Source: Rhodocyclaceae bacterium (GTDB lineage: Bacteria > Pseudomonadota > Gammaproteobacteria > Burkholderiales > Rhodocyclaceae). From it: 64,000 nt of DNA. A program made the position numbers and the translations under genes. Location: contig JAVBXY010000003.1 of NCBI GenBank assembly GCA_030824275.1, positions 62,001 through 126,000 of the forward strand, given 5' to 3'. The first letter of the stretch is position 1; each line of letters begins with the position of its first letter. The notes beneath the pieces were generated by a model. It did not search any database and had not been told where the DNA came from. It was given only the letters and a program-made list of their open reading frames with translations. This document shows, piece by piece, positions 25,451 to 34,275 of this stretch.

Positions 25451-26527
25451 CTACGACTTCGTTTTGCGCATCTGTCCCCGCGCGATGCGCCAGCCCAGTT
25501 CAGCCATCACCCGCGTCTGGCGGCCGTAGTCGAGGGCGCGGGCGTGGGAGGCCTTGCCGTCCAGCGCCCGTTTCATCACGCCCTGGAAAATGCCGGCGAG
25601 GCGGAAGAGGTTGTAGGCGAGATAGAAACTCCAGTCCTCGCCAATGGCGATGCCGGTGCGCGCTTCGTAGCGACGCAGGTAGTCGGCTTCCGCCGGTATG
25701 CCCAGAGCCGCGAGGTCGAGGCCGGCGAGGCCGTGCAGCAGGCCCGGTGCGATGTGCCAGGGCAGGCAGTGGTAGCCGAGATCGGCGAGGGGATGGCCGA
25801 GGGTCGATAGCTCCCAATCGAGCACCGCCAGCACGCGTGGCTCGGTGGGATGGAAGATCAGGTTGTCGAGCTTGAAGTCGCCATGGATCAGGCGGCATTG
25901 GGCGTCGGCATTCGCCGGGATATGGGCCGGCAACCAGTCGGCCAGCGCCTCCATGGCCGGGATGGATTCGGTTTCGGTGAGACGGTATTGCTTGCTCCAG
26001 CGCGCGATCTGGCGCGGGAAGAAGTCCGTGGCTCTGCCGTAGTCGGCAAGGCCGACGGCGGCGGCATCGACGGCATGCAGCGCGGCGACGACGCGATTGG
26101 CCTCGTCGTAGATCGCGCCGCGCTCGGTGGGTGACAGGCCGGGCAGGTGATTTTCGGTGAAGCAGCGGCCTTCGACGAAGGCCATCAGGTAGAAGGCGCG
26201 GCCAATCACGCTTTCGTCTTCGCAGAGCAAAAAAGTCGGTGCTGACGGCACGGCGGTTGCGGCCAGGGCGCGCATCACCCGGTATTCGCGCTCGATGGCG
26301 TGGGCCGAGGGCAGCAGTTCGGCCTTCGGGCCGGGCTTGCAGCGCAGGACATATCGCACGCCGGGTGTGCCTGGCGTGCCGGGCGTGTCGATGCGATAGG
26401 TTGGATTGGATTGGCCGCCGGCGAACTTGCTGATCGCCAGCGGACCGGGTTTGCCTTTGTCGAACCCTTCGACGTGGGCGCTCAGCCAAGCGTCGAGAAC
26501 CGCCGCGTCGAAGGGTAACTGGCTCAC
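25451..26527 (-). CDS. Phosphotransferase-family protein (APH/ACAD10-like)
   Basis: A 358-residue kinase-fold protein of the aminoglycoside-phosphotransferase superfamily. Motifs: KFAGGQSNPTYRID near the N terminus, the catalytic loop CRLIHGDFKLDNLIFHP (about residue 210) and VLDWELSTLGHPLADLGYH with the metal-binding Asp. This branch resembles the N-terminal kinase domain of ACAD10, linked to acyl-CoA dehydrogenases and 4-hydroxy acid metabolism rather than antibiotic resistance. Its ATG overlaps the stop of the binding protein gene upstream. It holds one copy of the dispersed repeat (AVPSAPTF). Confidence 0.87.
   Translation of the reverse strand: MSQLPFDAAVLDAWLSAHVEGFDKGKPGPLAISKFAGGQSNPTYRIDTPGTPGTPGVRYVLRCKPGPKAELLPSAHAIEREYRVMRALAATAVPSAPTFLLCEDESVIGRAFYLMAFVEGRCFTENHLPGLSPTERGAIYDEANRVVAALHAVDAAAVGLADYGRATDFFPRQIARWSKQYRLTETESIPAMEALADWLPAHIPANADAQCRLIHGDFKLDNLIFHPTEPRVLAVLDWELSTLGHPLADLGYHCLPWHIAPGLLHGLAGLDLAALGIPAEADYLRRYEARTGIAIGEDWSFYLAYNLFRLAGIFQGVMKRALDGKASHARALDYGRQTRVMAELGWRIARGQMRKTKS
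26230..26254 (-). repeat. Dispersed 25-bp repeat, copy 6
   Basis: Minus-strand reading GCCGTGCCGTCAG then CACCGACTTTTT, in the sense direction of the phosphotransferase gene, where it encodes AVPSAPTF. Confidence 0.78.
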
Positions 26528-27681
26528 TTCTCGGCGATCAGCTTGAAGGCGCCGTTCTCCACGCGCAGCAGCACGCGGGCGCGAGCATCGTGGCCGAAGT
26601 GGTCGGTGGGCGAGTAGTTGATGGTGCCGTGGGAGACCAGTACGTTCTTCTCCGACTCGATGGCGTCGCGCAGGGCCTGGCGGAACTCGGCGCTACCCGG
26701 CTTGGCCTTTTTCAGCGCGACCGGCACGGCCTGCTTCAGCACCTGCACAGCATCCCACATGTGGCCGCCCTGCGGCGCCATGGTGTTGGCGCCGTACTTC
26801 TCTTCATAGCGCTTGACGTATTCGGTGGCGGCCTTCTTCGACGGGTAGCTGTCGGGCAGTTGATCCCAGGCCAGCACCGGGCCGGCGACGAAGATCGCGC
26901 CTTCCATGGCCTTGCCGCCGATGCGCAGGGCATCGCGATTGGCGGCGCCGTGGGTCTGGTAGATCTGGCCCTTGTAGCCGCGCTCGGTCAGCGCCAGATG
27001 GGCCATCGAGGCAGCGCCGGCGCCACCGATGATGAGCACCGCATCGGGCTTGAGCGAACCCAGCTTCAGCGCCTGCGGCGTGGCGGATGTGTCGCTGCGG
27101 TTGAAGCGCTCGACGCCGACGATCTTGATGCCCAGCGGCTCGCCGTACTTGGCGATCTCGCGCAGATACACCTCGCCGTAGGGGTCGGCCTGGGCGAAAA
27201 CGCCGAGGGTCTTTTGCTTGTTCGCCACCATGTACTCGGCGATGGCCTTGGACATCAGGCCGATGTGCTGCGGGAAGCAGAAGGTCCAGGTCAGGCGCTC
27301 GCCGGTCAGGTCGTGGGGCGTCAGCGCCAGCAGCGGCGTCCTGGTTTCCACCGCGATGTCCATCAGCGGAATCGTGTTCGGCGTGATCGAGGAGCCGATG
27401 ATCACGTCCACCTTGTTTTCGGTAACGAACTTGCGGCCGTTCTTCGCCGCCTGGGTCGGGTCAGTGGCGTCGTCGAGGACTATGTAGTTCACCTTCTCGC
27501 CGGCGATGGTAGTCGGCAGCAGGGGCGTGGTGTTCTTCTGCGGCGCGCCCAGCGGTGCGCCGTTGCCGGTGGCCGACACGGTGATGCCGACGTTGATGTC
27601 GGCGGCTGCGTTCAGGCTCCAGCCGAGGGACAGGGTCGCCAGCAGTGTGGCGAGCACTCTCGATTTCAAGCGTGATTTCAT
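26524..27681 (-). CDS. Branched-chain amino-acid-type ABC substrate-binding protein
   Basis: A 385-residue periplasmic protein of the LivK (Peripla_BP_6) family. A signal peptide (ATLLATLSLGWSLNAAADI) is followed by INVGITVSATGNGAPLG, and the second lobe has AEYMVANKQKTLGVFAQADPYGEVY. The start at 27681 is set by AAGGAGGA. No permease or ATPase genes are adjacent, so the transporter it serves is elsewhere. Next to acyl-CoA genes, such proteins often bind aromatic or other carboxylic acids; this is inference. Confidence 0.9.
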   Translation of the reverse strand: MKSRLKSRVLATLLATLSLGWSLNAAADINVGITVSATGNGAPLGAPQKNTTPLLPTTIAGEKVNYIVLDDATDPTQAAKNGRKFVTENKVDVIIGSSITPNTIPLMDIAVETRTPLLALTPHDLTGERLTWTFCFPQHIGLMSKAIAEYMVANKQKTLGVFAQADPYGEVYLREIAKYGEPLGIKIVGVERFNRSDTSATPQALKLGSLKPDAVLIIGGAGAASMAHLALTERGYKGQIYQTHGAANRDALRIGGKAMEGAIFVAGPVLAWDQLPDSYPSKKAATEYVKRYEEKYGANTMAPQGGHMWDAVQVLKQAVPVALKKAKPGSAEFRQALRDAIESEKNVLVSHGTINYSPTDHFGHDARARVLLRVENGAFKLIAEK

Positions 27682-27875
27682 GGTCTCTCCTCCTTGTAGG
27701 TATGGATGATGCGGGGCGGATTCTAGGCAAGCCCACACGCGCGAAACCGTCCCGGCAGCGGCTTCGGAAATGTCCTACAGGGCTTTCGGAAAATTCCTAC
27801 AGGGCGGCGCCGGGCGGGTCTTCACAATCCGTTCCTACAAAAAACATTCGCAAGATTCCGAGGAGATTGCCCGCC

Positions 27876-29537
27876 ATGACCACGCCCCAACCCTGGCTGG
27901 CCCACTATCCGGCCGACGTGCCCGCCGCCGTGCCGCCGTTCCAGGCCGATGGCCTGAGCCTGTTCCGCGCCGCCGTGACGTCAGCGCCGACTTTTGATGC
28001 CGTGCTGTATTTCGACCGCCGCATCAGCTACGCCGAACTCGACCGCCTCAGCGATGCTCTCGCTGTCGCCCTGTTGCAACGTGGCTTCACCGCTGGCGAC
28101 CGCCTCGCCATCTATTTACAGAACTCGCCGCAATTCCTCATCGCCGTACTGGCGACATGGAAGGCTGGTGGCATTGCCGTCACCATCAACCCGATGAACC
28201 GCGAGTACGAACTTGCCAAGCTGCTGGCCGACGCCACGCCTAAGGCGTTGATCTGCGTCGATAGCCTGCGCGACGAAGTGGTAGCGAAGATGCCCTCTGA
28301 AGTGTTGCCGCCCATCGTCCTCACCACCTCGGCCCTCGACATGCAGTCGCGCAACGACCCGCGCATCTTCGGCAAGATCGAGCGCCGTCAAGCCAAGGCT
28401 AACGGCGACCTGCTGGCCGTCATCGAAGCCTGCGCTGGCCAGGTGCCGCCCGTGCATGTGCCGGCGCCGGGCGACATCGCCTTCATCGTCTACACCTCGG
28501 GCACCACCGGCAAGCCCAAGGGCGCGCTGATCAGCCACGACAACATCGCCCACGTCACCGCTGCCCATCGCGCCTGGTACGCGCTGGCCGAGGGCACGCC
28601 CATCCTCGCCGCCGCGCCACTGTTCCACATCACCGGCCTGGCCGGCCACATGGCGCTGGCCTGGGCCATTGCCGCGCCGCTGGTGCTGTGCTATCGCTTC
28701 GAACCCGGCGTGGTGCTCGACGCCATCGCCGAACACCGGCCGCGCTACACGGCCAATGCCATCACCGCCTATATCGCGCTGATGAATCTGCCGCAGCTCG
28801 ATCCCGTCAAGCTGGCGAGCCTGCTCACCGTCACCTCCGGCGGCGCCCCGGTACCGCCCAGCGTTGCCGCGCTGGTCAAGCAGAAACTAGGCTGGCATAT
28901 CCTCAATGGCTACGGCCTGACCGAGACCTCCTCCGGCGTCGTCATCATGCCGCGCGATGCCGGCGGCCGCGTGGACCCGGTCTCCGGCGCCCTGTCGGTG
29001 GGCATCCCGGTCAGCGGCGTCGAGGTCTGGGTGGCCGGCGAGGACGGTGCGAGGCTCGGCCACGACGAGATCGGCGAGATCGTCATCCGTGGCCCCATGG
29101 TCGCCGGCGGCTACTGGCAGAAACCCGTCGAGAGCGCCGATAGCATGCGCGCCGACGGCTTCCGCACTGGTGACATCGGCTTCATGGACGTCAATGGCTG
29201 GTTCTACATCGTCGACCGCAAGAAGGACATGATCAACGCCTCCGGCTACAAGGTCTGGCCCCGCGAAGTGGAGGACGTGCTCTACGCCCATCCGGCGGTC
29301 CGCGAGGCCGCCGTGGTCGGTGTCGGCGACGCCTATCGTGGCGAGACGGTGAAGGCCGTGGTCAGCCTGCGCGACGGCCAGGTGGCGGATCGCGAAGTCC
29401 TCGTCACCTGGTGTCGCGAACGCCTCGCCGCCTACAAGGTGCCCCGCGTCGTCGAGTTCGTCGAGGAGCTGCCGAAGAACGCCAGCGGCAAGATCCTGCG
29501 CCGCATGCTGCGCGACGAAACGAAGGTGGCGGCATGA
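27876..29537 (+). CDS. Acyl-CoA synthetase (AMP-forming)
   Basis: A 553-residue ANL ligase. The phosphate loop is IVYTSGTTGKPKGALISH (about residues 205-220); NGYGLTETSSGVVIMP and FYIVDRKKDMINASGYKVWPREVE carry the adenylate-binding and hinge motifs, and LPKNASGKILRRML the catalytic Lys. It would activate a fatty or other carboxylic acid to the CoA thioester. The start at 27876 has AGGAG upstream. Its stop overlaps the following SDR start by ATGA. A copy of the dispersed repeat is near its N terminus (AVTSAPTF). Confidence 0.93.
   Translation: MTTPQPWLAHYPADVPAAVPPFQADGLSLFRAAVTSAPTFDAVLYFDRRISYAELDRLSDALAVALLQRGFTAGDRLAIYLQNSPQFLIAVLATWKAGGIAVTINPMNREYELAKLLADATPKALICVDSLRDEVVAKMPSEVLPPIVLTTSALDMQSRNDPRIFGKIERRQAKANGDLLAVIEACAGQVPPVHVPAPGDIAFIVYTSGTTGKPKGALISHDNIAHVTAAHRAWYALAEGTPILAAAPLFHITGLAGHMALAWAIAAPLVLCYRFEPGVVLDAIAEHRPRYTANAITAYIALMNLPQLDPVKLASLLTVTSGGAPVPPSVAALVKQKLGWHILNGYGLTETSSGVVIMPRDAGGRVDPVSGALSVGIPVSGVEVWVAGEDGARLGHDEIGEIVIRGPMVAGGYWQKPVESADSMRADGFRTGDIGFMDVNGWFYIVDRKKDMINASGYKVWPREVEDVLYAHPAVREAAVVGVGDAYRGETVKAVVSLRDGQVADREVLVTWCRERLAAYKVPRVVEFVEELPKNASGKILRRMLRDETKVAA
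27972..27996 (+). repeat. Dispersed 25-bp repeat, copy 7
   Basis: Reads GCCGTGACGTCAG then CGCCGACTTTTG, in the same frame as copy 6 (AVTSAPTF), inside the acyl-CoA synthetase gene. Confidence 0.77.
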
Positions 29538-30373
29538 ACGACTTCAAAGGCAAGACCGCCGTCATCACCGGCGCTGCCAGCGGCATCGGCTTCGCCCTCG
29601 CCCAGCGTGCCGCCCGCGAAGGCATGAACCTGGTGCTGGCCGACATCGAAGCCGCGCGCCTCGCAGCCGCCGTCGCCGAACTCGGCCTGCCGCCCGGGCG
29701 AGTGCTGGCACAGGCCGGCGACGTCAGCGTCGAGGCCGACATCGCGGCCCTGGCCGACGCCGCCTTCGCCCGCTACGGCGCCGTGCATCTGTTGTGCAAC
29801 AACGCGGGCGTCGCCCTGACGCGCCTGATCAAGGAGATGCGCAGCGCCGACTGGGAATGGGTGCTGGGCGCCAACCTGTGGAGCGTGATCCACGGCATCA
29901 CCCATTTCCTGCCGCGCATGGAAGCGCAGGGCGAGGAGGGCCACATCGTCAACACCGCCTCCGTCGCCGGCCTGCTGTCCACGCCGGCCTCGGCGGCCTA
30001 CAACGTCAGCAAGCACGGCGTCGTCACCCTGTCGGAGACGCTGTATCACGAGCTGAAGGCCGAGAGCAGCCGCATCGGCGTATCAGTGCTGTGCCCGGCC
30101 TGGGTCAAGACCGGCATCAATGCCGCCGAGCGCAACCGCCCGGCGCGCTTCGGCGAAACCTCGGTGGCGGGAGAGGTCTCCCGCGCCCACGAAGAGCGCA
30201 TCGCCAAGGCCCTCGAATCCGGTCGCCTTACTGCCGACGACATGGCCGACGCCGTCTTTGCCGCCGTCACCGAACAACGCTTCTACGTCATCCCCCATCG
30301 CCGCATCAGCGAGGTCGTGCGCATCCGTTGCGACGACGTCCTCGAAGCGCGCAACCCATCACCGGTCTGGTAG
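29534..30373 (+). CDS. Short-chain dehydrogenase/reductase
   Basis: A 279-residue SDR. The NAD(P)-binding motif is VITGAASGIGFALA, the structural NNAG is in LLCNNAGVAL, and the catalytic Ser and YxxxK are in NTASVAGLLS and SAAYNVSKHGVV. It overlaps the acyl-CoA synthetase stop, so the two act in one operon, probably in oxidation or reduction of a hydroxyacyl or steroid-type substrate. Substrate cannot be fixed from sequence. Confidence 0.92.
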   Translation: MNDFKGKTAVITGAASGIGFALAQRAAREGMNLVLADIEAARLAAAVAELGLPPGRVLAQAGDVSVEADIAALADAAFARYGAVHLLCNNAGVALTRLIKEMRSADWEWVLGANLWSVIHGITHFLPRMEAQGEEGHIVNTASVAGLLSTPASAAYNVSKHGVVTLSETLYHELKAESSRIGVSVLCPAWVKTGINAAERNRPARFGETSVAGEVSRAHEERIAKALESGRLTADDMADAVFAAVTEQRFYVIPHRRISEVVRIRCDDVLEARNPSPVW

Positions 30374-30394
30374 GCCGATCCGCTTGTCTCCTCC

Positions 30395-30430
30395 GCCCGG
30401 CCTTTCGCGACAGGGGCCGGGCATTTTTTT
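30395..30430 (+). terminator. Rho-independent terminator of the synthetase-SDR operon
   Basis: An 8-bp stem GCCCGGCC / GGCCGGGC with a 12-base loop, followed by ATTTTTTT, 21 bases after the SDR stop. Confidence 0.85.
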
Positions 30431-30469
30431 CCTGGAACAAGAGGGTATCTATGGCGGCCCAATTCAGCG

Positions 30470-31360
30470 CTACCAAGGCACGCTGGCAAAGCGCTCGACC
30501 AGGAAGTCGAGCATCGCACGCACCGCTGGTGACAAATGCTTGCGCGAGGGGTAGAGCGCGTAGATGGTCAATTCCGGTAGCTGCCAGTCCGGCAGCACTG
30601 CCAGAAGACTGCCATTGGCCAGGTGGGGATTGGCCAGATAAGTGGGTTGCAGGGCCATGCCGCCACCGGCCAGCGCGGCGCACAGCAAGACCGTGGCTTC
30701 GTTGGAACTCAAATGGCTGCTGACGCCGACTTGGCAGTGCTCATCGCCACGGCTGAGCTGCCACACACTTTTGCCGAAGTTGGCGTAGCTCAGGCAGCGA
30801 TGGTTCGCCAGATCGGCAGGAAGCTGCGGCACGCCATGCTCGGCCAGATAGGCCGGTGACGCGACCAGCACCGAAGTACAAGGCGCCAGCGCGCGCCCGA
30901 TCAGCGATGGATCGGGTTCGGCGCTGATGCGAATGGCAAGATCGATGCGCGCCTCGACGAGGTTGAGAGCGCCCTCGCTGGCGTGGAGGTCTACCTTGAG
31001 CTGGGGATGCAGCGTGAGGAAATCCGCCACCGCCGCCGCCAGTTGGGCATAGACGAAGGACGAGCTGCTGGTGATGCGCAACAGCCCGCGCAGGGCACCG
31101 TCGTGACTGACGGCTTCCTCTTCCACGTTTTCCATCAGGGCCAGCATTTGCTGGCTACGGCGCAGGCAGTTTTCGCCCGCGTCGGTAAGCGTCACACGAC
31201 GGGTGGTGCGTTGCAGGAGACGCGCGCCCAGCCATTGTTCCAGCGCGCCCACATAGCGCGTCACCATCGCGCGCGACATGTCGAGTTTGTCGGCGGTGGC
31301 ACTGAAGCTGCCGCTGCTGGCCACTTCCGCAAACACCTGCATGGCGGTCAATCGATCCAT
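30470..31360 (-). CDS. LysR-family transcriptional regulator
   Basis: A 296-residue regulator. The N-terminal helix-turn-helix reads MQVFAEVASSGSFSATADKLDMSRAMVTRYVGALEQ (split here only for length: SFSATADKLDMSRAMVTR is the core), and residues 90-290 form the substrate-binding domain. It is divergent from the metallo-beta-lactamase-fold gene, the usual arrangement for a LysR target. A 15-base palindrome with the T-N11-A form lies 9 bases upstream of its start. Confidence 0.92.
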   Translation of the reverse strand: MDRLTAMQVFAEVASSGSFSATADKLDMSRAMVTRYVGALEQWLGARLLQRTTRRVTLTDAGENCLRRSQQMLALMENVEEEAVSHDGALRGLLRITSSSSFVYAQLAAAVADFLTLHPQLKVDLHASEGALNLVEARIDLAIRISAEPDPSLIGRALAPCTSVLVASPAYLAEHGVPQLPADLANHRCLSYANFGKSVWQLSRGDEHCQVGVSSHLSSNEATVLLCAALAGGGMALQPTYLANPHLANGSLLAVLPDWQLPELTIYALYPSRKHLSPAVRAMLDFLVERFASVPW

Positions 31361-31368
31361 GATTTGCT

Positions 31369-31383
31369 CTATTTAAGAAATAG
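31369..31383. promoter_or_regulatory. LysR operator candidate
   Basis: CTATTT-AAG-AAATAG is a perfect palindrome containing T-N11-A, placed just upstream of the LysR gene in the gap to its divergent neighbour. Confidence 0.5.
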
Positions 31384-31482
31384 TGATGACCTAATTATCG
31401 GGTTTATCTGCTCGGATATTGAAATTAAAGTGCATTCACACGCTCACCAGCGTTCCTTAAACCCGACACACAGGAGATCACC

Positions 31483-32355
31483 ATGATTCGCACTACCGTT
31501 CTCGCCGCCTCGCTGGCCATCGCCTTCACCGGCACCACCGTACAAGCCGCTCAACCGCTGAGCGTCAAGGTCTACAACGCCGACGGCAACAGCTTCAACG
31601 TCAATTCCACGCTGGTCTACGGCGAAAAGGAAGCCATGGTCATCGACGCCGGCTTCACCCGAGCCGACGCCCTGCGCATCGCCGCCAACGTGCTCGACAG
31701 CGGCAAGCAGCTGACCACCATCTACGTCAGCCAGGCCGATCCGGATTACTACTTCGGCGTGGAAACCCTGAAGGAATTCTTCCCCCAAGCCGACGTGGTA
31801 AGCACCCCCGCCGTACTGAGCAAACTGGAGGCCAAATTGGCGGGCAAGGTGGCTTTCTGGGGCCCCAAGATGGGCGCCAATGCCCCGCGCAAGCCGGTCG
31901 TGCCCCGCGCGCTGAAAGGCACCACGCTGACGCTGGAAGGCCAGACCATTGAAATCCGTGGCACCCAGGGACTGCTGGCACACCGCCCCTATGCGTGGAT
32001 TCCATCCATCAAGGCCATCGCCGGCAACATCGGCGTGTTCGGCAACATGCATGTGTGGACCGCCGATACCCAGAGCACCGCCGAGCGTGCCGCATGGCTG
32101 GCGCAACTGGACGAAATGTCCGCGCTGAAACCCGCGCTGGTGGTGCCCAGTCACATGAAATCAGGAACCCAGGTCGATGCCAGCGCCATCACCTTCACCA
32201 AGGACTATCTGCTGACGTTTGAAAAGAACCTGGTGGCGAGCAAAAACAGCGCGGAACTCATCGCCGCCATGAAGCAGGCCTACCCGCAGATCACCGACGG
32301 TGCCCTGTCGCTGGACATCGGCGCCAAGGTCAACAAAGGTGAAATGAAGTGGTGA
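31483..32355 (+). CDS. Periplasmic metallo-beta-lactamase-fold protein lacking the metal motif (Vmh-like)
   Basis: A 290-residue exported protein (signal peptide ending TTVQAA). The fold is recognisable (NSTLVYGEKEAMVIDAGFT, then a strand at 80-91), but the canonical HxHxDH reads Q84-A-D86-P-D88-Y89 (VSQADPDYYFG), so three of the metal-binding His are gone. VVPSHMKSG near residue 225 keeps one His. Relatives with the same change are widespread among secreted proteobacterial proteins, so it is a family trait rather than decay. ACACAGGAGATC precedes the ATG. It is probably controlled by the divergent LysR gene. Confidence 0.85.
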   Translation: MIRTTVLAASLAIAFTGTTVQAAQPLSVKVYNADGNSFNVNSTLVYGEKEAMVIDAGFTRADALRIAANVLDSGKQLTTIYVSQADPDYYFGVETLKEFFPQADVVSTPAVLSKLEAKLAGKVAFWGPKMGANAPRKPVVPRALKGTTLTLEGQTIEIRGTQGLLAHRPYAWIPSIKAIAGNIGVFGNMHVWTADTQSTAERAAWLAQLDEMSALKPALVVPSHMKSGTQVDASAITFTKDYLLTFEKNLVASKNSAELIAAMKQAYPQITDGALSLDIGAKVNKGEMKW

Positions 32356-32385
32356 AGCGTTAAGGCCATGTAGTGCTCTCGATGT

Positions 32386-32419
32386 TGGCGACCAGCCCAC
32401 AATCATGGTCTGGTCGCCA
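32386..32419 (+). terminator. Hairpin after the metallo-beta-lactamase-fold gene
   Basis: A perfect 10-bp stem TGGCGACCAG / CTGGTCGCCA with a 14-base loop, 31 bases after the stop. No T run follows directly, so termination is only likely. Confidence 0.45.
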
Positions 32420-32520
32420 GCATTCCATGCCTTTTAGTCCAGACATTCTTCTGCGGGGCATTACAGGGGATAAGATCATCGCCTTTGCTGTATCGATTCC
32501 GACTAGGAAAGGTGAATCCC

Positions 32521-33048
32521 ATGCGTACCCTGATTGCCAGTCTTCTCGTCCTGTTTTCAATCACCGTCTCGGCCGCCTCGAAGGAGGAAATCGATGCCGA
32601 AGTCCGTCAGGCCATGAGCAACTTCAAGATGCAGACCAGCGCTGGCCATGAGCTTTCCGAAAAATCGGCCGGCATGCTGGTCTTCCCCAGCGTCATCAAG
32701 GCCGGCATGGGCGTCGGCGGAGAATTCGGCGAAGGGGCGCTGCTGGTCAAGGGCAAGACGGTCGCCTATTACAACGTCGCCTCTGCCTCCATCGGCTTCC
32801 AGCTGGGCGCCCAGGCGCGCAGCCAGGTCGTTCTCTTCATGAACGAGAAGGTACTCGGCGAATTCCGCAAGAGCAAAGGCTGGAAGGCCGGTGTCGATGG
32901 CAGCGTCGCATTGGCGACCCTGGGCGCCGCCGGGTCCATCGATTCCGAAACGGCGAAGCAGCCCATCATCGGCTTCATCTTCTCGAACAAGGGGCTGATG
33001 TACAACCTGACCTTCGAAGGCTCAAAGATCACCCACATCGAGAAGTAA
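32521..33048 (+). CDS. SYLF (YSC84-like) domain exported lipid-binding protein
   Basis: A 175-residue protein with a signal peptide (MRTLIASLLVLFSITVSA) and a SYLF domain: KSAGMLVFPSVIKAGMGVGGEFGEGALL, then YYNVASASIGFQLGAQARSQVVLFMN. SYLF proteins bind phosphoinositide-like lipids in eukaryotes; the bacterial ones are periplasmic and of unknown role. An AGGAAAGG site precedes the ATG. The next gene starts 12 bases downstream and is probably co-transcribed. Confidence 0.88.
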   Translation: MRTLIASLLVLFSITVSAASKEEIDAEVRQAMSNFKMQTSAGHELSEKSAGMLVFPSVIKAGMGVGGEFGEGALLVKGKTVAYYNVASASIGFQLGAQARSQVVLFMNEKVLGEFRKSKGWKAGVDGSVALATLGAAGSIDSETAKQPIIGFIFSNKGLMYNLTFEGSKITHIEK

Positions 33049-33059
33049 CGGAGACATCC

Positions 33060-33719
33060 TTGTCCGCGAATCCGCCCAGAACCGCCGCTCTGCTCGGGGC
33101 CAGCGGCGCGACCGGGAAAGTCCTGCTGCCGCTGCTGCTGGACCGCTACGACAAGGTCGTCACCCTGAGCCGTCGCGAGACGGACGTCCATCACGCCAAG
33201 CTGGAAAACCGCGTCGTCGACTTCGACAACCTGACCGCCGGTTTCGCCGGGTTGAAGGTCGATGACTGCTACTGCACCTTCGGCACCACCATCCGCATCG
33301 CCGGCTCCGAAGCCACGATGACTCGCATCGATCACGGATATGTGATGGATTTCGCCAAGGCGGGCCGCGCCGCCGGCGCAACCCGCTTCGCCTATCTCTC
33401 CGCCGCCAACGCGAATGCCGCGTCGTCGGTTTTCTATGCCCGCCTGAAAGGCCAGACGGAAGACGCCCTCAAGGCGCTCGGGTTTGCCGACCTGGCCATC
33501 TATCGCCCCAGCATGATCATCGCCGAACGAGCGGACCGGCGATGGGCGGAGTCCATGCTGTTCCCGCTGCTCCCGGTGGTCGACAAGTTCCTGGTGGGGG
33601 CCTTCAGTAAATATCGGTCGATCCCGGTCGAGGCGCTTGCCAGGGCAATCGCAGGGTTTGCCGGACAGCAGGGGTGTGCGAGCAAGACCTTTTACTGGCA
33701 GGACATGATGAGTCCGTGA
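33060..33719 (+). CDS. NAD(P)H-binding Rossmann protein
   Basis: A 219-residue atypical SDR. TAALLGASGATGKVLLPLLL is the nucleotide-binding motif, VDDCYCTFGTTIRIAGSE and FAYLSAANANAASSVFYARLKG follow as in the HTATIP2/YwnB-like group of NAD(P)H-binding proteins. It begins with TTG at 33060, with CGGAGA a few bases upstream; no ATG is in range. It probably shares a transcript with the SYLF gene. Substrate unknown. Confidence 0.85.
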   Translation: MSANPPRTAALLGASGATGKVLLPLLLDRYDKVVTLSRRETDVHHAKLENRVVDFDNLTAGFAGLKVDDCYCTFGTTIRIAGSEATMTRIDHGYVMDFAKAGRAAGATRFAYLSAANANAASSVFYARLKGQTEDALKALGFADLAIYRPSMIIAERADRRWAESMLFPLLPVVDKFLVGAFSKYRSIPVEALARAIAGFAGQQGCASKTFYWQDMMSP

Positions 33720-34275
33720 CTTGCGGATCATCCTGCGCCTGCTATTTGGCAAACTCAGGCAGTGGTGCATTCCGGGGGGGATGTGAGCCTGCGTCTAGGC
33801 GCCTGGCTATCAAGCGATCAACGTGGGCAGGTCTGCTTGTCGGCCAATCCGGCCGTTGGTCCCTTTGTTGGTGTCGGACAGCAATCTGGCGGTAAGCCGC
33901 CCTTGAGCGCCCTGAGCGACTGCTTCCTGATATGCGCTACAGCCGGACTCGCTGCATTGCCGACCTTGCCAAAGAAAACCTGACCGACAGCAGTGGGTCG
34001 GGTCCCGTCCTTCACCTGGGCAGAGAGCGGTCATTGACCAACGCAGCGGTTTAGCGGCAGCTAATTACCGCATTGCTGTCGGATGCAAACCGCCGGCCCA
34101 AGGGCGGCTTCGTCCGACTTGCTGTCACCAAGGGATTGTGTTGTTCTGCCTGTTCAGAAAACCTCCTCGGCTTGGTCATATATGAAAGGCCTATGCGGCG
34201 TTGAATCGATTTGCGCACAAGTGAAGTAAAAATAGCTACAATCGAAGCATTAATTGCTACGATAATTAACGTCCC
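33720..34275. other. Gap without a recognised gene, ends in an A/T-rich promoter region
   Basis: 556 bases. The first 450 are high-GC with only short open frames lacking ribosome sites. The last 60 are A/T-rich and contain two direct repeats listed separately. Confidence 0.5.
34233..34265 (+). promoter_or_regulatory. Direct repeats upstream of the MNT/HEPN pair
   Basis: TAGCTACAATCG at 34233 and TTGCTACGATAA at 34254 are spaced 21 bases apart, about two helical turns, ending 10 bases before the GTG start. They are a candidate operator for the helix-turn-helix of the first gene. Confidence 0.4.

Noticed and set aside
25451..26527. Aminoglycoside resistance gene
   Set aside because: The kinase motif belongs to the APH superfamily, but the sequence matches the ACAD10-like metabolic branch and the context is acyl-CoA metabolism.
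29838..29852. CAGCGCCGACT in the SDR gene as a repeat copy
   Set aside because: Matches only the centre of the repeat, without the T run or left half, and encodes a normal SDR segment (MRSADWEW).
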